From CG2-30-36-16 sp964372115 (GTDB taxonomy: Bacteria > Bacteroidota > Ignavibacteria > Ignavibacteriales > Ignavibacteriaceae): a stretch of DNA of 64,000 nucleotides. Shown piece after piece: positions 1-9,100 of this stretch. Both the position numbers and the translations under genes were made by a program. Positions within the stretch are counted from its first letter, which is position 1. Every line of letters starts with the position of its first letter. The DNA lies in NCBI GenBank assembly GCA_964372115.1, contig CAYJPN010000002.1, positions 172,976 through 236,975 on the forward strand, read 5' to 3'. The notes below the pieces were generated by a model. That model made no database searches. It had not been told where the DNA came from and worked only from the letters and a program-made list of their open reading frames with translations.

Positions 1-1
1 T

Positions 2-1966
2 CAGGAAATTGTAGTAGGGCTGGTAATTGGTGTTGGCGCGAGCAATCTTAATTCTATTACTGTGTTAAAGGAAAAAGATATTGCTGCTCAGATAGCCTAC
101 GATCTTGATTTTAACCTGACGCCTGCACCGCCTTCGCCGAATCTTACAGCAGTTCCCGGTGATAGAAAAATTACTCTTACCTGGGAAATGAATGCTGAAA
201 GTTACCACGCCTTCGACCCGATTATACCAGATACAATTCGGTTAAATGTAAACGGTAATGTTATTGTGTTCCCGGTGGGAACTAATAAGTATTATGATTT
301 CGAAGGTTACCAGGTTTGGCAATTTAAAGATATAGCAGGTACAGAGCCGAAGTTATTGGCAACTTTCGATAAAACAAATGGAATTATTGAAATCAGAAAT
401 TTTCAATATGATTCTATTTTTGTAAACGGCGGTCATCAAAATGTTGAGCCTTACATCACTGGTAATGATGAAGGATTGAGAAGACATTATGTTATATCTT
501 CCGATGCTTATAGCAATGGGCCGTTATACAATGCTAACCCCTATTATTTCGCGGTTACTGCTTATGGTTTTTCCAGATTCAGCGATCCGCCAATATTGGA
601 AAGCACACCGGCTATCATTGAAGTATTGCCCAGTACAGATAAAATAGACGCTTTCTATTCATATCCCGATGGAAGCAACATTGATTTGCAACAGACTGTT
701 GGAGTGACAGACGCACGCGTACGATTTAAAGTATTAAACCAGGATGAATTGACTGGTCATACATACAATGTTAAATTCTATAAAAACAGTGGTGACACGT
801 TAGCATATATGCTAATAGACAAAACTACAGGTGATACACTTTTAACAAATCAAACATCTTACGGAGCAAATACTCCTATTACGGCGGGTGATGCTACTCC
901 TCACCCGGTCGATACTCTTCATAACCCGGTTGTTGATGGCTTTACACTAATTGTAGAGAATACAGGTAAAGACAGTCTCGATTTCAAGACAACAAAATAT
1001 GGCGTAAAAGGTATATATGAAGTAAAAGGACCGGGCGGTGTTGAAATGTCTGATCCGATAAACGTATATCGTAACCTTAATTCGACCGGCAAATGGTCAG
1101 TAGTTGCAAAAAGTTCTAATCAAAGTTTAATCTTCCAGGCTACTCAGGCTAAAGAAGGATTAGGCTATAACAACTATGAATTACGATTTACTGATTCATC
1201 ATACTTCTTTGCTACCGGCTACCAGATTGGTTTTGTTCCGGTAATTAAGAAAGATACATTGAGCAAAATCGCTAAAGTACCGTTCCAGGTATTTAATACA
1301 GGCAGGTTACCTAACGATACAACTCACCAGTTAATGGTTAAGGTACTTGATAATTCAAGGATTGATCCTACACTGGCTATTCCGAACCATAAATGGTCAC
1401 ATTTGTCGAACGATTCATGGGAACAAATCTTTGCGTACACAGCGCCATTTGATGTTCAAAATCCACCGGATATTTCTCCTCTTTCACTTGAAGAGGACTT
1501 TAATTTCGGTTCACTTGCATTTGTTGGCGAAATTCCAGAAAAAGGAACAGTTATTAGAATAGAGGCTTGGAAACCTATTGTTGCCGGTGACGAATTCGCT
1601 GGTACAGCAATTGCGCCAAAACTAAGCGATCCTGAAACCGGAAAGGTGAATGTAAATAACATTTCGGTTTTCCCAAATCCTTATTTCGGCTCAAACAATC
1701 TGGAAAGAGATAAATACCAGAGATTCATGAGGTTTACAAATCTACCTACAAATATTACAATTAGAATCTTTTCTTTAGCAGGTGTTTTCATACAAAGAAT
1801 AGAGAAAAATGACAACAATCCATATATTGATTGGAATCTTCGTAATAAAGATGGATTACCAGTTGCCAGTGGTGTGTATCTTGCATATTTAGATATGCCC
1901 GGCGTTGGTACAAAGGTTATGAAGTTAGCAGTAATTATGGAAACACAATATATAGATAGGTTATAA
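2..1966 (+). CDS. Secreted T9SS cargo protein, 3' part (5' end outside window)
   Basis: The reading frame is open to the left edge, so the first GTG (position 62) is not a convincing start and the gene begins before the window. Near the visible N-terminus a proline-rich linker leads into a fibronectin-III-like strand pattern (KITLTWE). Long beta-rich modules follow. The last ~85 residues (VFPNPYFG, then SLAG, then SGVYLAYL) match the layout of a type IX secretion C-terminal sorting domain, although the end is longer than the usual KKMxLxK. The product is inferred to be a large cell-surface or secreted protein, and no catalytic motif was recognised. A PorV/PorQ-family barrel follows 58 bp downstream, which suits a T9SS role. 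Confidence 0.75.
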   Translation, partial: QEIVVGLVIGVGASNLNSITVLKEKDIAAQIAYDLDFNLTPAPPSPNLTAVPGDRKITLTWEMNAESYHAFDPIIPDTIRLNVNGNVIVFPVGTNKYYDFEGYQVWQFKDIAGTEPKLLATFDKTNGIIEIRNFQYDSIFVNGGHQNVEPYITGNDEGLRRHYVISSDAYSNGPLYNANPYYFAVTAYGFSRFSDPPILESTPAIIEVLPSTDKIDAFYSYPDGSNIDLQQTVGVTDARVRFKVLNQDELTGHTYNVKFYKNSGDTLAYMLIDKTTGDTLLTNQTSYGANTPITAGDATPHPVDTLHNPVVDGFTLIVENTGKDSLDFKTTKYGVKGIYEVKGPGGVEMSDPINVYRNLNSTGKWSVVAKSSNQSLIFQATQAKEGLGYNNYELRFTDSSYFFATGYQIGFVPVIKKDTLSKIAKVPFQVFNTGRLPNDTTHQLMVKVLDNSRIDPTLAIPNHKWSHLSNDSWEQIFAYTAPFDVQNPPDISPLSLEEDFNFGSLAFVGEIPEKGTVIRIEAWKPIVAGDEFAGTAIAPKLSDPETGKVNVNNISVFPNPYFGSNNLERDKYQRFMRFTNLPTNITIRIFSLAGVFIQRIEKNDNNPYIDWNLRNKDGLPVASGVYLAYLDMPGVGTKVMKLAVIMETQYIDRL

Positions 1967-1968
1967 TT

Positions 1969-1994
1969 TATAGGGGGAGATAACTCTCCCTATA
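1969..1994 (+). promoter_or_regulatory. Intergenic hairpin between cargo gene and PorV-like gene
   Basis: TATAGGGGGAG and CTCTCCCTATA form an 11-bp stem (one G-T pair) with an ATAA loop, three bases after the stop codon. No T-run follows, so it looks more like an mRNA-stabilising or attenuating stem than an intrinsic terminator. The next ribosome-binding site (AAGGAG) is about 17 bp downstream. Confidence 0.45.
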
Positions 1995-2024
1995 CTATAA
2001 TCAAACTTTAAAGGAGATTAAAAA

Positions 2025-3059
2025 ATGTTTAAATACACTACAACAATAATCAAAATATTCTTACTAACATTGTTGATGTTGGTGGATGTTTTTGCGAGCG
2101 GTGGAAAGCGAAACGGAACGGCGGGCGCCCAAGAATTGTTGATACCGGTCGGTGCTCGCGGTATGGCTATGAGAGGCGCATACATTTCAGGACTTGAGGG
2201 TATTGAAGCTATATATTATAACCCTGCAGGTCTTGGAGTAACAAAATTCGGTACCGAAGCTATGTTTTCACATATGTCGTATCTTGCAGATATCGGAGTG
2301 TCGTATGCTGCAGTTGCAACGAATTTTGAAGGTTTAGGTTCTCTTGCATTCAGTGTAAAATCGATTGACTTTGGAGAAATACCGGTTACTACAACGGAAA
2401 ACCAGTCTGGTACCGGCGCCACATTTTCTCCATTGTTTGTAACTCTCGGTATTACATATGCTAATGCGTTAACCGACAGAATACATGTAGGCGTTACCGT
2501 TAATGTAGTTTCTGAAAAAATAATGAATACCGGCGCTACCGGTGTATCATTTGATGCCGGCGTTCAATACAATGGTATTGCAGAAATTGAAGGATTAAAA
2601 TTAGGTGTTGTTCTTAAAAATTTCGGTCCCCAAATGAAATTTGATGGACCTGACTTGTTAAGACAAGCAGAAGCAATATCCGGTTTAAGAGGAACACAGT
2701 TCTACAAAGTAGATGCTGCGGGGTTCGAACTTCCTTCGCAGATAGAACTTGGTTTGGGTTATGAAAGCACTTTTGCCGATGACTTCAAAGCTGTTTTAGC
2801 TACATCATTTCAAAATAATAACTTTGCCAATGATGAATATAAAATTGCCGCAGAAATCGGTTTTAAGGATCTTTTCTTCTTGCGCGGCGGTTATGCCTTT
2901 GCGCCGGATGCAACTAATGACGATGAAAATATTTTTGGCCCAACATTTGGCGCCGGCTTTAATGTAGACGCAGGCATAAACATTACAGTTGATTATGCTT
3001 ATAGAACGGCAAGATATTTTGATGCTAACCATATGTTCTCTGTAAAACTTGGTTTTTAA
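2025..3059 (+). CDS. PorV/PorQ-family outer-membrane beta-barrel protein
   Basis: The 344-residue product has a signal peptide (residues 1-25, ending near VFASG). The family hallmark follows: AQELLIPVGARGMAMRGAY and then IEAIYYNPAGL. The rest alternates short amphipathic strands and ends in aromatic F (KLGF), as outer-membrane barrels do. Known PorV proteins are shuttle components of type IX secretion, which bind cargo sorting domains and hand cargo to the attachment complex; PorQ-type members have related roles. A good AAGGAG lies before the ATG. The gene sits directly after a T9SS cargo gene. Which paralogue it is cannot be told from the sequence alone. Confidence 0.85.
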   Translation: MFKYTTTIIKIFLLTLLMLVDVFASGGKRNGTAGAQELLIPVGARGMAMRGAYISGLEGIEAIYYNPAGLGVTKFGTEAMFSHMSYLADIGVSYAAVATNFEGLGSLAFSVKSIDFGEIPVTTTENQSGTGATFSPLFVTLGITYANALTDRIHVGVTVNVVSEKIMNTGATGVSFDAGVQYNGIAEIEGLKLGVVLKNFGPQMKFDGPDLLRQAEAISGLRGTQFYKVDAAGFELPSQIELGLGYESTFADDFKAVLATSFQNNNFANDEYKIAAEIGFKDLFFLRGGYAFAPDATNDDENIFGPTFGAGFNVDAGINITVDYAYRTARYFDANHMFSVKLGF

Positions 3060-3083
3060 TTACCAATAAGTAAGTTCAATTAA

Positions 3084-3113
3084 AAAAGGCTGGTTTACTC
3101 CAGCCTTTTCTTT
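3084..3113 (+). terminator. Intrinsic terminator after PorV-like gene
   Basis: AAAAGGCTGG and CCAGCCTTTT form a 10-bp perfect stem around a TTTACT loop, followed by a T-rich stretch. It lies 25 bp past the stop codon. Confidence 0.85.
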
Positions 3114-3125
3114 AAAGATATAATC

Positions 3126-4493
3126 ATGAAAAAATTACTATTTTATTTAATAGTTTCTTCCGTTTTTACTTTCGGGCAAAATAAATTTAAAGTTGATTTT
3201 GATTATGCCCGTTTTATGTACGATCAGAATAATGCTTATTTAGAAGTTTATTATTCTTTCTATCAGCCCGAACTTAAAGTGACCGCAGTTGATGAAAAAC
3301 TTAAAGTCGGAGGCAGACTTTTAGTTCAAATGCTCAACACGCAATCTGGCGAATTCGCCATTAATAAAGAATTCCGGTTTTATAATGATGTAGATACTAA
3401 TAATATTAGTGCTGCATCAAAAAGCTTAACCGGCAATATTGGTTTTGTTGTTCCGATAGGGGAATACCGGTGTCTTTTATTTGGCAGCGATTCATACGAT
3501 TCTACAAAAATTGATTCAATTTCATTTCCATTAAAAATTACTGCCCTTCCTGAAGAAAGAGTATCGATAAGCGATTTAGAACTTGCCAGTACAATTCAGC
3601 AGTCGGATGATAAAAAATCAATATTTTACAAAAATACTTACGAAGTAGTACCACATCCCGGAATAATTTACGGTGCATCAGTGCCTGTAATATATTTTTA
3701 TGCCGAGTTGTATAACCTTGATAAAAATATTGGTTCTGAAACTTTTAAACTTGAACAAATATTAGTGAATTCGAACGGCAAAAATGTCTACAAAAAGAAA
3801 AAAATTGTTCCGCGCAGAACTTCAACTATGGTTGAAGTTGGCGCTATTAACTCAATGAAATTTCCTTCAGGCTCTTATACTTTGGCAATTACCGTCAGCG
3901 ATTCTATAAAAAACATAACGGTTTATTCGGCGAAAAAATTGTTTGTTTATAATCCGTCAGTTGTTGATTCATCAGTGTATAATGTTGGCGACAATAAGCT
4001 ATTATTTAGCGAGTTTGCGTCTATGTCCGATGAAGAATTAAATCAAAATTTTGCCATTGCAAAGTATATTGCCACGAGTCAAGAAATTACTCAATGGAAT
4101 AAACTTTCAAGCGAAGAAGGGAAACAGAAATTTTTATTTGATTTCTGGAGAGGGCGCGATCAAATTCTTGAAACACCGGGGAACGAGTACCAGCGCGATT
4201 ATATGCGCCGTGTGGAGTATGCAAACGAACATTTTAGCAATATACAGCGTAAAGGTTGGAAGACCGATAGAGGACGTGTATTTGTTACATACGGCGAACC
4301 GAGCGAGATTGAAAGATATCCCAACCAGGTTGACACAAAGCCATACGAAACATGGATTTACCATCAATTAGAAGGGGGCGTTATTTTTGTTTTTGCAGAT
4401 CTTACAGGTTTTTCCGATTATCAGTTAATTCATTCCACAATGCGGGGTGAGCTTTCCGATGATAGCTGGCAACGAAAGATAACTACAAATTAA
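3126..4493 (+). CDS. GWxTD-domain envelope protein
   Basis: The 455-residue protein has a short signal peptide (residues 1-17, ending FTFGQ). Beta-rich N-terminal modules precede a C-terminal GWxTD domain: GWKTDRGRVFVTYGEPSEI, then YETWIY and a final aromatic segment. GWxTD proteins are known from Bacteroidota, Chlorobi, Acidobacteria and related phyla, but their biochemical function is not established. The strong terminator just upstream makes this a separate transcription unit, closed by its own terminator at 4500-4527. Export to the periplasm or surface is inferred from the signal peptide. Confidence 0.8.
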   Translation: MKKLLFYLIVSSVFTFGQNKFKVDFDYARFMYDQNNAYLEVYYSFYQPELKVTAVDEKLKVGGRLLVQMLNTQSGEFAINKEFRFYNDVDTNNISAASKSLTGNIGFVVPIGEYRCLLFGSDSYDSTKIDSISFPLKITALPEERVSISDLELASTIQQSDDKKSIFYKNTYEVVPHPGIIYGASVPVIYFYAELYNLDKNIGSETFKLEQILVNSNGKNVYKKKKIVPRRTSTMVEVGAINSMKFPSGSYTLAITVSDSIKNITVYSAKKLFVYNPSVVDSSVYNVGDNKLLFSEFASMSDEELNQNFAIAKYIATSQEITQWNKLSSEEGKQKFLFDFWRGRDQILETPGNEYQRDYMRRVEYANEHFSNIQRKGWKTDRGRVFVTYGEPSEIERYPNQVDTKPYETWIYHQLEGGVIFVFADLTGFSDYQLIHSTMRGELSDDSWQRKITTN

Positions 4494-4499
4494 ATTTAG

Positions 4500-4527
4500 C
4501 CCCCTTCTTTTTAATGGGGGTTTTTTT
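4500..4527 (+). terminator. Intrinsic terminator after GWxTD gene
   Basis: Five C and five G (4500-4504 and 4516-4520) form a stem around an 11-nt loop, followed immediately by seven T. Confidence 0.85.
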
Positions 4528-4544
4528 ATTTAAATATTTTAGAC

Positions 4545-4576
4545 TTAAGTTTTAAACATAAGTTTAACTATTTTTG
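4545..4576 (+). promoter_or_regulatory. Putative promoter for the envelope/ATP synthase run
   Basis: TATTTTTG at 4569-4576 is a perfect match to the Bacteroidota -7 box TAnnTTTG, 23 bp before the acyltransferase start. The -33 region (TTAAG at 4545-4549) matches TTTG poorly, so only the -7 box is firm. Confidence 0.4.
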
Positions 4577-4599
4577 TAACTCAAAAATTTAAGTTTCCG

Positions 4600-5469
4600 G
4601 TGCAAAATAAATTAGAATATCTTTTGTTCATTTCGTTCAGTTATTTATTTAAACTTATTGGTTTAAAAAATACACGGAAATTTGCCAAACTTCTCGGTAC
4701 TATTTTCTTTTATCTAATACCAATCCGCAAAAAAACTGTTCTTGAAAATCTAGGAACTGCATTCCCGCATTTTGATGAAGTTAAAATAAATAGGATAGCG
4801 CGCGATAATTATAAAAGTGTTTCAACGGCATTTATGGAGATACTGTATATGCCCTGGATGACTAAAAAGCAGATTGATGATGCAGTACAATGTTCCAACA
4901 CAAATTTTATACTCGAAAAACATAAAGAGAATAAAGGATTAATTTTACTTTCGGCACATTTTGGTAATTGGGAGTATATCGCAGCGTCTACAGCTTCACA
5001 TATAAAAATGCCTGTTTCCGCAATTGTAAAAGCGCAGCGAAATCCATACGTTGATAATTGGATTTCGAAAATGAGAACAGAAAGAAATGTAAAGGTTGTA
5101 TATCTCGGTGTGTCGGTTCGTAATATTTATAAAGAATTGCTCGATAAAAACAATGTTGCAATTATAGCCGACCAGCGAGGGTCGAGAGAAGGCGAAAGGG
5201 TTATGTTTTTCGGAAAACCCACTTCCATTTATCAAGGTACCGCTATGCTTGCTTTAAAGAGCGGCGCTCCCATTTTGTACGGTATTGCTATTCGTCAGCC
5301 AGACGGAACATACAAAGCCGACATGGTTGAAATAAGCAAGGAAAACCTACCCGAAAAAGAAGAGGACAAAATAAGGGAGCTTACCCAGCGGCACATTGCT
5401 CACCTTGAAAAAACAATAAGGGAACACCCCGAACAATGGCTATGGCAGCACAAAATATGGAAGTATTAA
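4600..5469 (+). CDS. LpxL/HtrB-type lipid A acyltransferase
   Basis: The 289-residue protein has an N-terminal hydrophobic anchor and the acyltransferase HX4(D/E) motif, HFGNWE (near residue 121). Further family signatures are ADQRGSREGERVMFFGKP and GAPILYGIA. Members add secondary acyl chains to lipid A at the inner membrane, using acyl-ACP. The start is GTG, just after a purine-poor leader. The gene opens a run of envelope genes and almost abuts a GT9 glycosyltransferase, consistent with LPS assembly. The acyl chain and position cannot be predicted. Confidence 0.85.
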   Translation: MQNKLEYLLFISFSYLFKLIGLKNTRKFAKLLGTIFFYLIPIRKKTVLENLGTAFPHFDEVKINRIARDNYKSVSTAFMEILYMPWMTKKQIDDAVQCSNTNFILEKHKENKGLILLSAHFGNWEYIAASTASHIKMPVSAIVKAQRNPYVDNWISKMRTERNVKVVYLGVSVRNIYKELLDKNNVAIIADQRGSREGERVMFFGKPTSIYQGTAMLALKSGAPILYGIAIRQPDGTYKADMVEISKENLPEKEEDKIRELTQRHIAHLEKTIREHPEQWLWQHKIWKY

Positions 5470-5474
5470 TCCGT

Positions 5475-6494
5475 GTGGAAAAGATTTTAGTAATACAAAC
5501 AGCATTCATCGGTGATGCGCTTTTAACACTTCCAATGCTGCAGAAGTTAAAAGAAATGTATCCTGGCTGTTATATTGATGTGTTGTGTATCCCCGTCGCA
5601 GCGGAAATATTCAAAGCGTCGCCAGCCGCCGATGATGTTATTGTAATGGATAAAAGGGGCAAACATAAATCGATTTTTAAACTGCTAAAATTTATAAAGG
5701 GTATTAAAGAAAATAATTATACTAAAATATTTTCACCCCACCGTTCATTCCGTTCAGCTTTTATTGTTATGCAAAGCCGAGTAAGAGAAACTTATGGATT
5801 TGATAATAGTAGTTTGTTTCATATTTACAAATACATTATTCCTTACAAACAAAAAATTCATGAAGTAGAAAGAAATTTGGATTTGATCGGTTATAGTTAT
5901 GACGAATCATCCTGGCGGGTGAGACCTGAATTAGACATTTCTGATGAGACCAAAAATAAAATAAAAAAATATCTAAGTTCAGAAAACATCACAAATAAAA
6001 CTGCCGCAGTAGCGCCCGGGACGGTATGGGAAACAAAAAAATATCCACCGGAATATTTCGCGGAACTAATTATTCATTTAGAAAATAAGGGTTATACCGT
6101 ATTACTTTTAGGAAGCCAAAACGATAAGGAATTATGCGGTCAAATCGCTCAAAAATCGGGTGGCGCAGCAAAAGTAACAGCAGGTATGTTTGGCATAACC
6201 GAATCGGTGGAGCTCTTAAAAAATTGTGATCTATTAATTTCCAATGACAGTGCCCCCACTCATTTTGCAATGGCAGCCGGTACAAAAACGCTTACTATAT
6301 ATTGTTCTACAACACCATCAATCGGCTTTTATCCATACACAAATAATAGTAGTTTTATAAGTTATGATGAACTTGATTGTAAGCCATGCGGCATTCATGG
6401 TTACAATGCATGTCCGATTAATACATTTGCCTGCGCGTACAAATTACTACCGGCAAACGTAATAAAAAAAATTGATCTTCTTTTAACAGTTTAG
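5475..6494 (+). CDS. GT9 (heptosyltransferase-type) LPS glycosyltransferase
   Basis: The typical GT9 N-terminus (KILVIQTAFIGDALLTLPML) starts at once from GTG 5475. An in-frame ATG at 5436 would overlap the acyltransferase by 34 bp and add 13 atypical residues, so GTG is preferred. The C-terminal half carries the nucleotide-sugar site (SNDSAPTHFAMAAG) and a late cysteine group, CKPCG...CP...C. Family members transfer heptose or related sugars to the LPS inner core on the cytoplasmic face. A second GT9 with the same cysteine pattern lies at 49.7-50.7 kb beside waaA. Sugar specificity is unknown. Confidence 0.85.
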   Translation: MEKILVIQTAFIGDALLTLPMLQKLKEMYPGCYIDVLCIPVAAEIFKASPAADDVIVMDKRGKHKSIFKLLKFIKGIKENNYTKIFSPHRSFRSAFIVMQSRVRETYGFDNSSLFHIYKYIIPYKQKIHEVERNLDLIGYSYDESSWRVRPELDISDETKNKIKKYLSSENITNKTAAVAPGTVWETKKYPPEYFAELIIHLENKGYTVLLLGSQNDKELCGQIAQKSGGAAKVTAGMFGITESVELLKNCDLLISNDSAPTHFAMAAGTKTLTIYCSTTPSIGFYPYTNNSSFISYDELDCKPCGIHGYNACPINTFACAYKLLPANVIKKIDLLLTV

Positions 6495-6500
6495 GTTTGA

Positions 6501-7124
6501 ATGGCGGAAATATTTAAAATTGAAGATAACTGCGACAAGGCAGTTATAAATACTAAAAAACTTTTTTATGAAGGTAAGATTTTTATATATCCGACCGATA
6601 CACTATACGGATTTGGTGCAAATCCATTTAATGAAGAATCGGTAGAGAGAATATCAAAAATTAAACATCGCGACGGCAGGAAAAATAATATTTTGCTTAT
6701 CGGCAATATGGAATTATTAATGAACTATGTTGAAATTGATAATGAGCATCATCTTGATTTTTTAAATGAATTATGGCCAAATCAGGTGTCGGTAGTATTA
6801 AGATTAAATAACAAAACGGCGGCAATATTAAATCAGGAAACCGCAGCTTTCAGAATTCCCAGTCACAGGTTTTGTTTAAAGGTGCTCGATGCTATTCGAA
6901 TGCCGCTTATATCTACCAGTGTAAATAAAAGCGGGCAACCGCCATATGTTGACCCGAGCCAGATTATTGAAGACTATAATGATGATGTTGACGCTGTATT
7001 TTTTAGTGCTAAACAACTTAACAATTTCGCATCTACTTTAGTTGATTTATCTGCAATCGAACCGAAAATTATTAGAGAAGGAAAATTTCAAATTAGAGAG
7101 TTAATAAAAAAGTATTTTAGTTGA
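6501..7124 (+). CDS. tsaC: L-threonylcarbamoyladenylate synthase (TsaC/YrdC)
   Basis: The YrdC fold signature is clear: IYPTDTLYGFGANPF, SKIKHRDGRKNN, and later STSVNKSGQPP. The enzyme makes threonylcarbamoyl-AMP from threonine, bicarbonate and ATP, the first step of the t6A37 tRNA modification. At 207 residues it is the short TsaC type without a separate Sua5 domain. It starts six bases after the GT9 stop, so it appears to be carried in the envelope operon. Confidence 0.9.
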   Translation: MAEIFKIEDNCDKAVINTKKLFYEGKIFIYPTDTLYGFGANPFNEESVERISKIKHRDGRKNNILLIGNMELLMNYVEIDNEHHLDFLNELWPNQVSVVLRLNNKTAAILNQETAAFRIPSHRFCLKVLDAIRMPLISTSVNKSGQPPYVDPSQIIEDYNDDVDAVFFSAKQLNNFASTLVDLSAIEPKIIREGKFQIRELIKKYFS

Positions 7125-7130
7125 AGCTCA

Positions 7131-9053
7131 ATGAAAAAAACAAAAAATAAAAAAAATATTCAACAGCCAGCGGAAATTCCGGAAGAATACTTTTTAAAAT
7201 TGTGTGGTGAAAAATATTCCCGCAACGAATTATTCTTTGTTAGTATAATTGTTCTCGTCGGGCTTATTCTCCGCATAATTTATTTTTTTGAAACAAAAGG
7301 CACTCCGTTTTTTACAAATCTTTATTCCGATTCGAAAGTTTATTTTGAATGGGCATCAGCAATAACTGCTGCGGGTAATTGGGTTGGCAACGAAGTTTAT
7401 TTTATGTCGCCTATTTATCCTTACTTTTTAGCGCTCGCTCAAACAATAAGCAGTAACAGTATTACATTGGTTAGATTAATTCAAGTTGTTGTAAGCGGCT
7501 TAAACATCTGGATCATATACCTGATAGCGAGAAATTTGTTTTCGCAAAAAACCGGTTACGCGGCGTCGATTATAGCTTCAGTTTATTCCATTTTTATTTT
7601 TTATTCTGGAGCAATTTTATCCGAAACCTTTCAAACCTTTGTAGTCTCTCTTCTAATATTACTTTTAGTAAACGTTGCGGTTTTTGAAAATAAAAACCAT
7701 CCTGAAAAAATTAGAGACAGATGGTTAGTTATAGGATTGCTTCTTGGCATATCGGCGCTTTTCCGTGCAAATATTTTGATTTTCTTTTTCGGCGCATCTG
7801 GCTGGATTATTTTGCACTACAATAGTGTTAAATTAAAAGCTATTGTTAAACCCGCATTAACTTATTTTGTTTTGGGTGCAGCCTTACCGGTGCTTGTAGT
7901 TAGCGCGAGAAATTATATCGTTTCAGGTGAATTTGTTTTACTTACCTCAAACGGCGGAATAAATTTTTATATAGGCAATAACAGCGATGCCCCGGGAGTT
8001 TTTAAAACACCCAAAAATTTCGATTTTTTTAGTGATATGTCGGGAAAGGATTATGCTGAAAAAACGAGCGGTGTAAAGCTGACATCATCACAAGCATCGT
8101 CATACTGGTATAAACAGGGTTTTGATTACATTAGTTCGCATACCGGGGACGCTTTTGTTTTAACAATAAAAAAAATATTACTCTTTTTTGACGGCTCTGA
8201 AAATCCGCAATCGACTATAATGGATTTAAAATTTTTTGCAGCAAATTATAGCGGTCTGTTACGGCTTCCTCTGCCGGGCTTTGATTTTATTATTATGCTT
8301 GCCCTTGCCGGTTTTATCTTAACATGGAAAGAGCGAAAAAAATTTAGTCTGCTTTATATCTTTATTTTTCTTTATGTTATTTCGGTTATTATTTTCTTTG
8401 TTGTTGGCAGATTCAGAGTAGCAATTGCTCCGCTTTTCATAGTTTTTGCCGGCGCCGCAATTATCCATGGGTACAGTTTAATTAAGTCAGGAAATTTAAA
8501 ACCAATAATTTTAGCAGTTGGAGCTGTGGCATTGTTTGTTGCAATAGAGTCTCTCGCTGCGCCAAAATTTAACTACACTTATGCTGATGGTTATATCAAT
8601 CTTGGTAATACCGCTTTCGAAAATAAAGAGTATAACAAAGCATTGATGTATTATAATAAATCGCTTCATAGCGAAAATTCCTATTTGGGGCATGTTCTTA
8701 TTGGCAATACATTTGCTGTAAAAGGAGAATATCAGGCGGCTGAAAATGCATATAAAGATGCGATAAAACTAAACAATTTTAACGAGTTGTCTTATTTTAA
8801 CCTCGGTTTAATGTACTCTCAAACAAATCAGTTAGAAAAAGCTATAAATCAATTTAATAAAGTAATTGAAATTAACCCGCATTTTTCGGATGCGTACAGG
8901 AACCTTGCGATTGCATTGTATATGAAACAAGAATACACTGCGGCACTAGAATATTTTGAAAAATATTTACCGATGGTAAAAAGTGAAAGTTTGCGAAAAT
9001 CGGTTGAAGGGGATATTGAAAATATTAAAGCACTTATTAAATTAAATAAGTAA
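7131..9053 (+). CDS. GT39-type membrane glycosyltransferase fused to TPR repeats
   Basis: The 640-residue protein begins with a lysine-rich cytoplasmic stretch. About ten membrane segments follow (residues ~35-450). The first large periplasmic loop has acidic residues (SDSKVYFEW) as in the PMT/ArnT-like GT39 superfamily, which use polyprenyl-phosphate sugars. Residues ~480-630 form about four tetratricopeptide repeats (for example YINLGNTAFENKEYNKALMY). The TPR part suggests docking to a partner protein. The acceptor (protein, lipid A or other glycan) cannot be read from the sequence. It is tightly spaced after tsaC (6 bp). Confidence 0.75.
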   Translation: MKKTKNKKNIQQPAEIPEEYFLKLCGEKYSRNELFFVSIIVLVGLILRIIYFFETKGTPFFTNLYSDSKVYFEWASAITAAGNWVGNEVYFMSPIYPYFLALAQTISSNSITLVRLIQVVVSGLNIWIIYLIARNLFSQKTGYAASIIASVYSIFIFYSGAILSETFQTFVVSLLILLLVNVAVFENKNHPEKIRDRWLVIGLLLGISALFRANILIFFFGASGWIILHYNSVKLKAIVKPALTYFVLGAALPVLVVSARNYIVSGEFVLLTSNGGINFYIGNNSDAPGVFKTPKNFDFFSDMSGKDYAEKTSGVKLTSSQASSYWYKQGFDYISSHTGDAFVLTIKKILLFFDGSENPQSTIMDLKFFAANYSGLLRLPLPGFDFIIMLALAGFILTWKERKKFSLLYIFIFLYVISVIIFFVVGRFRVAIAPLFIVFAGAAIIHGYSLIKSGNLKPIILAVGAVALFVAIESLAAPKFNYTYADGYINLGNTAFENKEYNKALMYYNKSLHSENSYLGHVLIGNTFAVKGEYQAAENAYKDAIKLNNFNELSYFNLGLMYSQTNQLEKAINQFNKVIEINPHFSDAYRNLAIALYMKQEYTAALEYFEKYLPMVKSESLRKSVEGDIENIKALIKLNK

Positions 9054-9100
9054 ATTAATATAGAAAAAATTATATTTGGCAAACCGGATGACAAAATAAA

